From Hofstenia miamia (Eukaryota > Xenacoelomorpha > Acoela): 64,000 bases of DNA. This document shows positions 25,049 through 35,848 of the stretch, piece after piece. The position numbers were made by a program, and so were the translations under genes. How positions within the stretch are numbered: position 1 is the first letter of the stretch; every line of letters begins with the position of its first letter. The notes beneath the pieces were generated by a model. It was not told the origin of the DNA. It made no database searches and worked only from the letters and a program-made list of their open reading frames with translations. The stretch is taken from the NCBI GenBank assembly GCA_004352715.1, contig SCFE01000004.1:1885694-1949693 (forward strand). The letters are read 5' to 3'.

Positions 25049-25560
25049 TTGGTTACATCAAATCCTGGCATGCAGGGAGGTATTTTTGTGGAATCCTTTT
25101 TTCCTAATTGTAAGGAAATTCGTCAGGCCGTGATTACTGTAGGCCTTGATTACATTTTCTCCCATTTCGACTACAGTAGTCCCACTGCTGTCTTGTATTT
25201 GATTTCAGAAAGGCTTTTGACTCAGTTCCTCATTACTTGTTTCTACGTAAATTACAGGAGTTTAACATTGAAAGTGATTTAATGCAGCTGCTATCATCGT
25301 ATCTGCACAATAGATATCAGAGAGTAGTGATAAATAAATACAAATCCCAATGGAAATTAGTGACAAGTGATGAACCACAGGGTTCGGTGCTTGGCACTCT
25401 ATTATTTGTCGTCTTCATAAACGAGCTTCCTGATCACTGTTTTCAAACCATACCTTTTCTATTTGCAGATAATGTATAGCTAGTTAGTATCTCCATTGCT
25501 GATCTCCAATTAGATTTGTCTTCCCTCTTCAACTAGGCTACGATTAACGAAATGCATTTT
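25049..25560 (+). mobile_element. CR1/jockey-type LINE palm fragment (P1 left arm)
   Basis: Carries palm motif A as VFDFRKAFDSVPH near 25194-25232, then LRKLQEFNIESDLMQLLSSY and RYQRVVINKYKSQW, motif B as EPQGSVLGTLLFVVFINEL, and motif C as LFADNV followed by a stop. The normal motif C is ADD, so the second catalytic aspartate is lost. A frameshift separates the N-terminal part (25049-25190) from motif A. Dead copy. Mirrored at 37310-37821. Confidence 0.8.
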
Positions 25561-25794
25561 AATGATAATAAATTTAAGTTTTTACCAATAATATCCAAAT
25601 GGATTAATTCTATTGACGGTTCCATAACTCGCCTTAAAAATCTACATTTACTGCCTATCTCTTTACATCTTGAGTTTTTGGAATTCTTCTTTTTAACAAA
25701 TTGTTAAATGGAGCATATGATCTAAAATATCTTTCTTTCATATCATTATACTCTCAAAATCTAAATGAACTAATTTTCTGTTCAGAGACTACCA

Positions 25795-26021
25795 TTAACA
25801 CTAGAAGTACCATTACTCCTTGAGATTCATTTTACAGGTAGCATTTCCATTAAAAATTATGTAAAAGAATGAAAAAAATTTTACTTATGGAAATTCAAAA
25901 AAATTATAGATATTTTTGGAGGAGGTGTATATAACTGCTGTTGTTTTTAATGAATGCCTACGCAAGCAAACAAAATTTTAATTTGAGGCAATCTTGACAC
26001 ATTTGGTATTTCTAGTATTAG
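25795..26021. mobile_element. piggyBac-like MITE, second family, opposite orientation (P1 left arm)
   Basis: TTAA at 25795, TTAG at 26018 (one change), termini CACTAGAAGTACCA and, inverted, TACTAGAAATACCA. 227 bp. Its mirror at 36849-37075 differs from it at many positions in the middle (about 25835-25910), unlike the rest of the arm. Confidence 0.75.
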
Positions 26022-26337
26022 GGAAAAAACAAAGAAAAACTGCTTTCATAGAGTGGTAAGGCTTGCGGATTAGATCAATCTTCACAGCGATTTATTTAAT
26101 AAAGCTTAATGCTGTTAAAAACCAATTAAATGAGTCCTTCTTGAATCGATTTACTTCCTTTTATTAAATTGACGAGCCCTGTTTATATCGTTTATTATGT
26201 CCCTACAGCAGTTGTCATACTAAATCACTTGTGTCCTTTTATTAAATAAATAAATTTTTGTTATATATATGTATATATATATACATTTTTTATATTTATT
26301 TTCTTTTTAATTTGATTCCCTATTGGAAATAAAGTAT

Positions 26338-26364
26338 ATTATTATTATTATTATTATTATTATT
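26338..26364. repeat. (ATT)n at inner end of P1 left arm
   Basis: LINE tail microsatellite, cut by the 132-N gap. Mirrored at 36508-36533. Confidence 0.9.
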
Positions 26365-26496
26365 NNNNNNNNNNNNNNNNNNNNNNNNNNNNNNNNNNNN
26401 NNNNNNNNNNNNNNNNNNNNNNNNNNNNNNNNNNNNNNNNNNNNNNNNNNNNNNNNNNNNNNNNNNNNNNNNNNNNNNNNNNNNNNNNNNNNNNNN
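26365..26496. other. Assembly gap, 132 N
   Basis: Sized gap inside the LINE cluster at the inner end of P1 left arm. Confidence 1.
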
Positions 26497-26681
26497 CATT
26501 TAGGTTGAAAGCCCACTCTGCTGCTAGTATCTTCCTTGTCTCCCTATCTAATTCCCTCAGTTCATTCTTGTTCCATCTAACTATTCCTGCCGAATATCTC
26601 AACACTGATATCGCCCATGTATTAATTGCTTTTATACTATTCTGCCCATTCAATGCTGACTTCTGTAGTACCTTCCTTACT

Positions 26682-26684
<3 letters not shown>
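26497..26684 (-). mobile_element. LINE thumb-region fragment
   Basis: Minus strand reads RVRKVLQKSALNGQNSIKAI, then NTWAISVLRYSAGIVRWNK, NELRELDRETRKIL. This is the conserved segment after the palm in a LINE family common in marine invertebrates (INTWAVPVLRYSAGII...LDRKTRK). It abuts an (ATT)n array at 26685-26717 on one side and a 132-N gap on the other, so both its neighbours are uncertain. Confidence 0.75.

Positions 26685-26717
<33 letters not shown>
26685..26717. repeat. (ATT)n between two LINE pieces
   Basis: Separates the LINE 3' end (26718-27234) from the thumb fragment (26497-26684). Confidence 0.9.
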
Positions 26718-27234
26718 TCATTTCTTCTCACAGCTTCATGCTGGTATCCTTTTCAGCTCGGGGAACTCAGGACTCTAGCTCTTCCTATCAATGCTGCCTT
26801 CTGTGCTACTGATCCTCCCCACTTTGGTCCTCCCAACTCCTCCAAGTATCACTTATGCTTCTTAGTCACTGCTCCTAGTGTTCCTACAACTACCGGGACT
26901 ACTTCAACTTTCTTTAACTTCCACAGCCTTTCTATTTCCTCTGCCAACTCCTGTAATTGTCTATCTTCTCTTTCTCCTTACTTTCTACATTCCTGTCCTT
27001 TGGTACTGCTATGTCTATCATTCTTCCCAATCTTTTCTCTTTGTCTACCACTACTATGTCTGGTCTCCGTGCTTCTATTATCTTACTTGTCTGGATGTTG
27101 AAGTCCCACAGTATCTTAACTTTATCATTCTCTATGACTCCCTGAGCTTGTGCTCATGCCACTGCCTGTTCAAGATCCAATATACCATTCGTCCCACCTT
27201 GTTATACTCATTTTACACCAACTTCTCACACCCG
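26718..27234 (-). mobile_element. LINE 3' end, minus strand copy at P1 centre
   Basis: Reverse complement of the LINE 3' region seen at 35492-36507, including the conserved VVVGxLGAVTKKHKRYLEEL and PKWGGxVAQKAALxG stretch (read on the minus strand), ending next to (AAT)n. It stops at the 1000-N gap at 27235, in the middle of the Cys-His motif. Part 26885-27234 mirrors 35492-35830 closely. Confidence 0.75.
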
Positions 27235-28234
27235 NNNNNNNNNNNNNNNNNNNNNNNNNNNNNNNNNNNNNNNNNNNNNNNNNNNNNNNNNNNNNNNNNN
27301 NNNNNNNNNNNNNNNNNNNNNNNNNNNNNNNNNNNNNNNNNNNNNNNNNNNNNNNNNNNNNNNNNNNNNNNNNNNNNNNNNNNNNNNNNNNNNNNNNNNN
27401 NNNNNNNNNNNNNNNNNNNNNNNNNNNNNNNNNNNNNNNNNNNNNNNNNNNNNNNNNNNNNNNNNNNNNNNNNNNNNNNNNNNNNNNNNNNNNNNNNNNN
27501 NNNNNNNNNNNNNNNNNNNNNNNNNNNNNNNNNNNNNNNNNNNNNNNNNNNNNNNNNNNNNNNNNNNNNNNNNNNNNNNNNNNNNNNNNNNNNNNNNNNN
27601 NNNNNNNNNNNNNNNNNNNNNNNNNNNNNNNNNNNNNNNNNNNNNNNNNNNNNNNNNNNNNNNNNNNNNNNNNNNNNNNNNNNNNNNNNNNNNNNNNNNN
27701 NNNNNNNNNNNNNNNNNNNNNNNNNNNNNNNNNNNNNNNNNNNNNNNNNNNNNNNNNNNNNNNNNNNNNNNNNNNNNNNNNNNNNNNNNNNNNNNNNNNN
27801 NNNNNNNNNNNNNNNNNNNNNNNNNNNNNNNNNNNNNNNNNNNNNNNNNNNNNNNNNNNNNNNNNNNNNNNNNNNNNNNNNNNNNNNNNNNNNNNNNNNN
27901 NNNNNNNNNNNNNNNNNNNNNNNNNNNNNNNNNNNNNNNNNNNNNNNNNNNNNNNNNNNNNNNNNNNNNNNNNNNNNNNNNNNNNNNNNNNNNNNNNNNN
28001 NNNNNNNNNNNNNNNNNNNNNNNNNNNNNNNNNNNNNNNNNNNNNNNNNNNNNNNNNNNNNNNNNNNNNNNNNNNNNNNNNNNNNNNNNNNNNNNNNNNN
28101 NNNNNNNNNNNNNNNNNNNNNNNNNNNNNNNNNNNNNNNNNNNNNNNNNNNNNNNNNNNNNNNNNNNNNNNNNNNNNNNNNNNNNNNNNNNNNNNNNNNN
28201 NNNNNNNNNNNNNNNNNNNNNNNNNNNNNNNNNN
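27235..28234. other. Assembly gap, 1000 N
   Basis: Exactly 1000 N, a fixed-size placeholder; true distance unknown. Any frame running across it has no meaning. Confidence 1.
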
Positions 28235-29573
28235 GTCAACATGAAGTTGGTGTACTAATTTTAGTATTTCAAAATTTCAAAACGATTTGAATGTTACAAA
28301 AATGCCCTTCTAAAATTTACCCTAAAATTTAGTTGAAACTTCAATGATTAAATCTATAAAACTTCCCAATTATAAAAATAAAGTCAGTAATGTATTTGAT
28401 CAGAATTCAAATTAGCTAATATAAATATAATAAAAATATCATAAATTCAAACTAATAAATTTATTTTTTCATAATTTGAGTACTTATGAAGGTTTTTCAA
28501 CGACTGCTGCGACTTAACAATTGTAAAAACAATATCTTAAATATATTATATTAGGTGTCCAATAATAATAATTTACTATTACATTTCAAATTTTCTTGTA
28601 ACACTGTTGTGAAAGTAAACATTTTACATAGCCTAAGCACTCATATCGTCTGCTGAAATTTCAAATTGAAGTGAAATTTTGATTTAATCTTAAGAAAACT
28701 TAAATGACGTAATTATATTGGGACATGACTACTTAATATGTAAGCCACGACTATGGGCATGACGTGATCCCACCTCTTTATGACATTTATTTAGTAATAA
28801 TTTTAGCTAAACGAAGCAGAAATCAAACATTAACTTTCCTATTCATGCGTTTGAAATAAAACTTTTGCAATCGATTTTAGATCAAAAACAAACAACGAGT
28901 TTGCCTTGACTAAATAGAAAGTTTGCTTTGAATTATTAATGGACGAAGCTGTGAACATTAGTAGCATTTGAATCTAAAATGCACGTGGATTTTAGGAAAT
29001 ATTCTCTTTTACTACTTACATCATAAATATTATATAGTTTACATTAAATATCTTTCCACCACTTTGATTCCAAATGGATACAATAAAAAATTCATTAACT
29101 TTTGTAATGGATAAAGTAGTAATAAACATTTCTGTTTGATGAATGCTTCATTGAAATTAAGTAAATTTTGGATTAAAAAAAGTAAGAATTCTTAATCTTT
29201 TATCCAAATTCCGCTTTTGTAACATATTCCTATTGTGTACAAACAAAATTATAGAATTTCCATTTTAAACAACTACAAAATAAGTGTTTTAATAACACAA
29301 AATAATTATTGCTAATAAAAAAACCTATTGCTTGAGCTCTTTAAAACTAATTGATTTGAGGAAAATATGTTATTGTATTGATAATATTAAGTCTACATAG
29401 ATGTTAAATTCAATATTCCAATTGATTAATGGATCGCTTACATATCAGAGCTGAGAAAACTTGATATATATTTATAATTCATTGTAAACAATTTTAAAAT
29501 AAATTTACGAATCAATATATAAATTGGTATTAAGTTGCAAAGGGCATGTGTGTGTAATGGTGGACATTAAAAG

Positions 29574-29576
<3 letters not shown>
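28235..29576. other. Contig between gaps, nothing recognised
   Basis: AT-rich with no open frame of note and no match seen elsewhere in the window. The same is true of 29723-30468. Confidence 0.5.

Positions 29577-29610
<34 letters not shown>
29577..29610. repeat. (AT)n microsatellite
   Basis: Precedes the shared 112-bp block, as does the run at 49255-49286. Confidence 0.95.
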
Positions 29611-29614
<4 letters not shown>

Positions 29615-29722
29615 TTTTGTTTCTAAGAATAACTGTCGCTTTCTAAGAAATTAAGTTATAATGCTGGCAATCAGACTTTTCGATCAGGCCTCTAACAAAT
29701 CGCGCTTCATGCTGCAATTACA
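29611..29722 (+). repeat. 112-bp block shared with 49287-49398
   Basis: Same orientation and same (AT)n context as 49287-49398. Either a short interspersed repeat or a sign that these contigs represent related loci. Confidence 0.75.
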
Positions 29723-30498
29723 CAAATCATTTATACTATGCTTCCCTTGCACAGCAAACGATCAAGACAATTTACAATTGCACGAATTCTAAGATATTAT
29801 TATTTGAAAATAGAAATCATTATTGCTGTCTATCCGTAGCTGTTAGTAGTTGCTGTATTTTCAGCTTTCAATGGTAAAAACAAAACTTCCCCCTCAAAAC
29901 ACCCTGAACTTTTGTCTTCTTGCTGCTTTTATTACAATAAAATTTTGATATTTCTTTCAGTTTATGATTTTTTAGTCGATCATGAAGATTTGACATCCAC
30001 CAGTCAGTTGTGTGGACTTTTAGGCAGTTCTCGGCTGAATATCCAATTTGAATTACTCAACATATTTAAGATTATTAGCGACAGTATCAAAAAACCTCTG
30101 GATTAGGCTGGCCTTTTAATAACCTTAGGCTCAAATGTAATATGTTATTATAATATTGAATTCTTTTTTGGCCATGTAAATATTGAGAAGCTTATATTTA
30201 TATGATTTGTAATATTAGATATAGCATTTCTGCTAGAAAACCTAAAAAAATTTTCAAAGTCCTTAATTTGAACAGCATGCACCCATATACATGTAATATT
30301 TTTCTTTTCAGTACTTTCTTAAAATTTCAACATTGGCATTAGCTTGAATATCTTCGTTGGTAGTGTCTTACCTTCAATTCAAAAATCTAACGATGTATAT
30401 ATATATATATATAAATTGCGAGCAACTATTTTAATGAGAATAACTTCAAGGAATCCTATTCACATATATCTTAATATATATATATATATATATATATN

Positions 30499-30836
30499 TG
30501 CTGCAATAAGCCACAGCCTGTAATGAAAATAGTCAGGAGAGTAAACTCTTTGATTGTTTCTGATGATTCAACATGCATGTTTATTAAGTCCATGAGAAAA
30601 TGGATAAAACGAATGGATAAAGTTGAAGAATTATTTAATCAATTACCAAAACCTAGAAATGCTAAGAGTGATGAGCTTATTATTATTATATGGATATATT
30701 TCAATAAATATATAAAACAGATCGTTGATTTATGGACCAACACTGGTTGGAATCAGGAAAATTATTTTGAAGATTATCCAATACATCTAGCCCAAGAGAT
30801 TATGACAATGCTTCCACAAGTGAAGATAGAATGGTA
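30499..30836 (+). pseudogene. Uninterrupted (spliced-like) copy of the same unrecognised gene, truncated by gaps
   Basis: The frame is open from the single N at 30498 to the 1000-N gap at 30837, 112 codons with no stop. It runs from PQPVMKIVRRVNS through VEELFNQLPKPRNAKSDE to ENYFEDYPIHLAQEIM. The last 28 codons equal the start of the exon at 50399. At 50399 the homology begins just after an AG, while here the frame is continuous across that point, as expected for spliced sequence. It may be a processed copy, a transcript-derived piece placed by a scaffolder, or an intronless paralogue. No known domain recognised; the composition is that of a basic helical protein with one hydrophobic patch (DELIIIIWIYF). 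Confidence 0.45.
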
Positions 30837-31836
30837 NNNNNNNNNNNNNNNNNNNNNNNNNNNNNNNNNNNNNNNNNNNNNNNNNNNNNNNNNNNNNNNN
30901 NNNNNNNNNNNNNNNNNNNNNNNNNNNNNNNNNNNNNNNNNNNNNNNNNNNNNNNNNNNNNNNNNNNNNNNNNNNNNNNNNNNNNNNNNNNNNNNNNNNN
31001 NNNNNNNNNNNNNNNNNNNNNNNNNNNNNNNNNNNNNNNNNNNNNNNNNNNNNNNNNNNNNNNNNNNNNNNNNNNNNNNNNNNNNNNNNNNNNNNNNNNN
31101 NNNNNNNNNNNNNNNNNNNNNNNNNNNNNNNNNNNNNNNNNNNNNNNNNNNNNNNNNNNNNNNNNNNNNNNNNNNNNNNNNNNNNNNNNNNNNNNNNNNN
31201 NNNNNNNNNNNNNNNNNNNNNNNNNNNNNNNNNNNNNNNNNNNNNNNNNNNNNNNNNNNNNNNNNNNNNNNNNNNNNNNNNNNNNNNNNNNNNNNNNNNN
31301 NNNNNNNNNNNNNNNNNNNNNNNNNNNNNNNNNNNNNNNNNNNNNNNNNNNNNNNNNNNNNNNNNNNNNNNNNNNNNNNNNNNNNNNNNNNNNNNNNNNN
31401 NNNNNNNNNNNNNNNNNNNNNNNNNNNNNNNNNNNNNNNNNNNNNNNNNNNNNNNNNNNNNNNNNNNNNNNNNNNNNNNNNNNNNNNNNNNNNNNNNNNN
31501 NNNNNNNNNNNNNNNNNNNNNNNNNNNNNNNNNNNNNNNNNNNNNNNNNNNNNNNNNNNNNNNNNNNNNNNNNNNNNNNNNNNNNNNNNNNNNNNNNNNN
31601 NNNNNNNNNNNNNNNNNNNNNNNNNNNNNNNNNNNNNNNNNNNNNNNNNNNNNNNNNNNNNNNNNNNNNNNNNNNNNNNNNNNNNNNNNNNNNNNNNNNN
31701 NNNNNNNNNNNNNNNNNNNNNNNNNNNNNNNNNNNNNNNNNNNNNNNNNNNNNNNNNNNNNNNNNNNNNNNNNNNNNNNNNNNNNNNNNNNNNNNNNNNN
31801 NNNNNNNNNNNNNNNNNNNNNNNNNNNNNNNNNNNN
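30837..31836. other. Assembly gap, 1000 N
   Basis: Fixed-size gap cutting the frame at 30499-30836. Confidence 1.
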
Positions 31837-32072
31837 ATATATATATATATATATATATTTGTTTTGAAAAAGTCTGGTATATTTCAAAATACGAATAATT
31901 GGACCAAGCCTTTCACTGCCCACGATGTTTTTTTTTGTGCCACTGACTTATTCTTGTGATTCATAGAGGGCCAGAAGCACTACATTGTGAATTTGATTCG
32001 ATAATTTGTATAATGTATTGTTTCATTAACTTACATCAGCTCAAGGTTAGGCAGACTTCTCAAACAGAAATA
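31837..32072 (+). repeat. Right half of the interspersed repeat at contig start
   Basis: (AT)n followed by sequence nearly identical to 23074-23290 (a few substitutions such as GGACCAAGCC for GGGCCAAGCC). The contig begins at the microsatellite after a 1000-N gap. Confidence 0.7.
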
Positions 32073-33797
32073 TCTATATATTTCAAATAAATTTGATCAC
32101 TGAAATTGAAGATTCTAAATTCAAATTTAGAAAAGTAGATCATAATCATACTAATGTAAAATTTCCAAAATGTAAATTTTATTGCTTAACTACACAATTA
32201 TAACATATAAAATTCAAAGTATTCGCGTGCAGTGTTGCGGAATAGTTAGTTGTTATAAAATTCGGCCTATTTTTCGGCCCAAAAACGGCCCAGCCCAAGG
32301 GCAACCCGGCCCATGTCCATCTCTGTGCAAGGCAGATTAAAAAAGCTGTTAAAATGGTTAAGCTGTTAAAATTAACACAATAGTTAGCTGATAGCATGAA
32401 TGTAAAAAAAAACTTTGCAATTATCAACTTAGTTTGCGGTTTTAATGTTAAAAATAATATACTGAAATAGTTGATTGACTCTTTGTTTTAGATCATTCCA
32501 TTCATATGATATGTTCCATTCACAAAATTTTACACACATTTTTTATCTTACACAGTTGTTCTTTCAATAATTACTTAAATGTTATTGCACTACTTGTGTT
32601 AAATATAAGATTAAATTAAAATTAATTTGTTTTAAAAATATTCTTTCAACAAAATTCAATAAGCGTTTTGATTGAAAATGCTGTAGTGATTGTACTCTTA
32701 ATTCCATTCAAATATGCTAATATTTAGCATGATAATTTATATTTTCATTTAATAACTAGTTAATTATAAATTGATTCAGCTGGATGAAGAGGTGTTAAAT
32801 TTAACACCTATTCTGTAAAATATCTCAACTTACTAGTATACATTTTTCAAAAGAATTGCAAAACGTTTGATTTTCTTTTTAGGCATCTTTAATGAAAGGC
32901 AGTATCATTCAGAGAATGCAAATTTTAGGTAGGAAAAGTTTTATAAAAAGTGAAATCTATAAGCGCCACTAAATTAAAGTAACGCTGAAAAACATATTTA
33001 CCTTGATAATTCATGAGAAAGCAAAATCCAGCAACAAGTCCTACGTAGAAGCCATTTGGCAGATGTAAAAAGAAATTAAGTCAATAAAGTTTTGGCATGG
33101 GAATGCTTTTCACATCCAAATCCTTAGAAGTCAACAGCTATTCTTATTAAATTGCCACAATAACATTTTCGCCTATTTCAAATAGTTCATCAATTGTTTT
33201 GAGTCATATATTGTTATAAAACTCCCGAGAGAGTACCATTCTAATAAGTGAAATCTGTGCTGCAATTTCAATTTACAAAACAGTTATTTTGCTGCATACC
33301 ATTTTCTTATTGAACATAACATAAATGCATTTTAGAAATATAATTATAATTAGAATTTGTTAACATAAATATGACAATTACACCTGATTTATAGATAGAG
33401 ACCTAAAATATTTTGAGATATCTGTTTGTAAACAAAATTAAAAATGTTTGAAGATCTGTTCTTAGGCTTAATTCACGCAGGGGCTCTTTTGCGCAAATTT
33501 CTCCTTAATGAGATGATCAGTTAAAATAGCTGATATTTACAATATTGAAGAAGATTGTCGTGCTGTTTGCTTGTTGGCTAACTGAGAATTTGATCGTGCA
33601 GTAACTTTGATTTGTTCTTACGTATCAATTGCGACTTTCTGACCGACAGATTAGAAGTACTGAAAATTGACTCTCTGATCTGATGTATTTATTTTATTGC
33701 ATTGCATCTCCAGATATTGATGTCGTCTAAGAAATTTTTTTGCCGTTTCTTTAGCTTAAATTCTTTACAGGATACGGTGTTTATAGTTGTTCGCTTA
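32073..33797. other. Unique sequence inside the 31837-34061 contig
   Basis: No gene recognised. A GC-rich patch at 32265-32340 (GGCCCAAAAACGGCCCAGCC) resembles, inverted, the patch at 7807-7830 (ATGGATATGGGCCGGGC), suggesting a shared transposon end. Confidence 0.45.
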
Positions 33798-34061
33798 TTA
33801 AAAATAATTGGTACAAACGATAAATGTGCAGAAGGGGAAATCCAAAAACTTAATTTACTTAATAATCATATAAATACGTCTTTCATTCAGTGTTCATATG
33901 AAGAAAATAAAGTTTGATATATAGTATTACGCGAAAACTGTTAATGAAGGGGGCATTAACTAATGAAGATATTTAAATTCTGAAGCCACCACAAGATAGA
34001 GAATTCTTTCCCCTTTCTTTATAGAAATATAAATATAAAATAATATATATATATATATATA
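33798..34061 (+). repeat. Left half of the interspersed repeat at contig end
   Basis: Nearly identical to 22804-23067 and ends inside (AT)n at the 1000-N gap. Together with the right half at 31837 it shows the contig lies between two copies of the repeat, each broken at its microsatellite. Confidence 0.7.
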
Positions 34062-35061
34062 NNNNNNNNNNNNNNNNNNNNNNNNNNNNNNNNNNNNNNN
34101 NNNNNNNNNNNNNNNNNNNNNNNNNNNNNNNNNNNNNNNNNNNNNNNNNNNNNNNNNNNNNNNNNNNNNNNNNNNNNNNNNNNNNNNNNNNNNNNNNNNN
34201 NNNNNNNNNNNNNNNNNNNNNNNNNNNNNNNNNNNNNNNNNNNNNNNNNNNNNNNNNNNNNNNNNNNNNNNNNNNNNNNNNNNNNNNNNNNNNNNNNNNN
34301 NNNNNNNNNNNNNNNNNNNNNNNNNNNNNNNNNNNNNNNNNNNNNNNNNNNNNNNNNNNNNNNNNNNNNNNNNNNNNNNNNNNNNNNNNNNNNNNNNNNN
34401 NNNNNNNNNNNNNNNNNNNNNNNNNNNNNNNNNNNNNNNNNNNNNNNNNNNNNNNNNNNNNNNNNNNNNNNNNNNNNNNNNNNNNNNNNNNNNNNNNNNN
34501 NNNNNNNNNNNNNNNNNNNNNNNNNNNNNNNNNNNNNNNNNNNNNNNNNNNNNNNNNNNNNNNNNNNNNNNNNNNNNNNNNNNNNNNNNNNNNNNNNNNN
34601 NNNNNNNNNNNNNNNNNNNNNNNNNNNNNNNNNNNNNNNNNNNNNNNNNNNNNNNNNNNNNNNNNNNNNNNNNNNNNNNNNNNNNNNNNNNNNNNNNNNN
34701 NNNNNNNNNNNNNNNNNNNNNNNNNNNNNNNNNNNNNNNNNNNNNNNNNNNNNNNNNNNNNNNNNNNNNNNNNNNNNNNNNNNNNNNNNNNNNNNNNNNN
34801 NNNNNNNNNNNNNNNNNNNNNNNNNNNNNNNNNNNNNNNNNNNNNNNNNNNNNNNNNNNNNNNNNNNNNNNNNNNNNNNNNNNNNNNNNNNNNNNNNNNN
34901 NNNNNNNNNNNNNNNNNNNNNNNNNNNNNNNNNNNNNNNNNNNNNNNNNNNNNNNNNNNNNNNNNNNNNNNNNNNNNNNNNNNNNNNNNNNNNNNNNNNN
35001 NNNNNNNNNNNNNNNNNNNNNNNNNNNNNNNNNNNNNNNNNNNNNNNNNNNNNNNNNNNNN
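34062..35061. other. Assembly gap, 1000 N
   Basis: Fixed-size gap between an (AT)n contig end and the LINE-bearing contig. Confidence 1.
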
Positions 35062-35074
35062 GAGGGAGGGGGCT

Positions 35075-35077
35075 AAA

Positions 35078-35118
<41 letters not shown>
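35075..35118. repeat. (AAT)n at contig start
   Basis: Preceded by GAGGGAGGGGGCT, the same 13 bases that precede the (TAA)n at 58139, but followed by LINE instead of the 5S-like head. Confidence 0.9.
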
Positions 35119-35119
<1 letters not shown>

Positions 35120-35830
35120 GGAGGAAAAGGACTGCTAAATGTGGAGGAAACTGTAGAAGCAGAAGCACTAGGGCTAAAAGAGTATGTAGAAGCACAACCT
35201 AGAGGGTCAATACTGGAGGTCACTAAGGAGTTAAGGAAGATAAGAACTGAGAGTGAAGGAAATACACCATACCAGAGTAGGGTGGAATTAGAGAGACAAA
35301 CAAGGTATAGGCAGAAGGCAATGAATGGAGAAAGCAGGACTAAAAAGAGACACAGAAGCACTGATAATGGCAGCACATGAGCAAGCAATAAAAAAAAACT
35401 GGGTGAAGAAGCATATAGACAGAAGAGTAGATGTAGGTGATAAGTGTAGGCTATGTAAGAAAGAGGCAGAGACAGTAGATCATCTGACAGCCGGGTGTGA
35501 GAAGTTGGTGTAAAATGAGTATAACAAGGTGGGACGAATGGTATATTGGATCTTGAACAGGCAGTGGCATGAGCACAAGCTCAGGGAGTCATAGAGAATG
35601 ATAAAGTTAAGATACTGTGGGACTTCAACATCCAGACAAGTAAGATAATAGAAGCACGGAGACCAGACATAGTAGTGGTAGACAAAGAGAAAAGATTGGG
35701 AAGAATGATAGACATAGCAGTACCAAAGGACAGGAATGTAGAAAGTAAGGAGAAAGAGAAGATAGACAATTACAGGAGTTGGCAGAGGAAATAGAAAGGC
35801 TGTGGAAGTTAAAGAAAGTTGAAGTAGTCC
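35119..35830 (+). mobile_element. LINE C-terminal region, copy 1
   Basis: Begins just after (AAT)n with KGGKGLLNVEETVEAEALGL, then a frameshift near 35330, then EALIMAAHEQAIKKNW and the zinc-knuckle-like CRLCKKEAETVDHLTAGC, a stop at 35511, and further decayed 3' coding (REL, VVVDKEKRLG). Same family as the pieces at 26497-27234 and 2530-3110. Interrupted by an 18-N gap at 35831. Confidence 0.78.
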
Positions 35831-35848
35831 NNNNNNNNNNNNNNNNNN
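35831..35848. other. Assembly gap, 18 N
   Basis: Separates two overlapping LINE copies. Confidence 1.

Larger units (their letters stand above)
15047..26364 (+). repeat. Large inverted repeat P1, left arm
   Basis: Reverse complement of 36506-47794 in three registers: paired coordinates sum to 62841 from 15047 to about 20508, to 62842 across the first copy of the 612-bp duplication, and to 62870 from about 21293 to the (ATT)n at 26338. Apparently identical over long stretches (several whole ORFs match exactly). Differences are confined to microsatellites, duplication joints and one MITE. A single unresolved base at 20104 has its exact mirror at 42737. Confidence 0.95.

Noticed and set aside
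26878-27145. Hydrophobic Ser/Leu/Tyr-rich plus-strand frames in the LINE region
   Set aside because: Antisense of LINE coding sequence; the minus strand gives the recognisable LINE protein.
27150-28244. Frames of 330-480 codons across the 1000-N gaps (also 30523-31959, 33973-35388, 58361-59528)
   Set aside because: They exist only because N is not read as a stop. Only the real sequence at their ends was considered.
32230-32335. hAT element beginning CAGTGTTGCGG and ending near CATCTCTG
   Set aside because: GC-rich ends look hAT-like and resemble 7807-7830, but no target duplication or clear inverted ends could be found.
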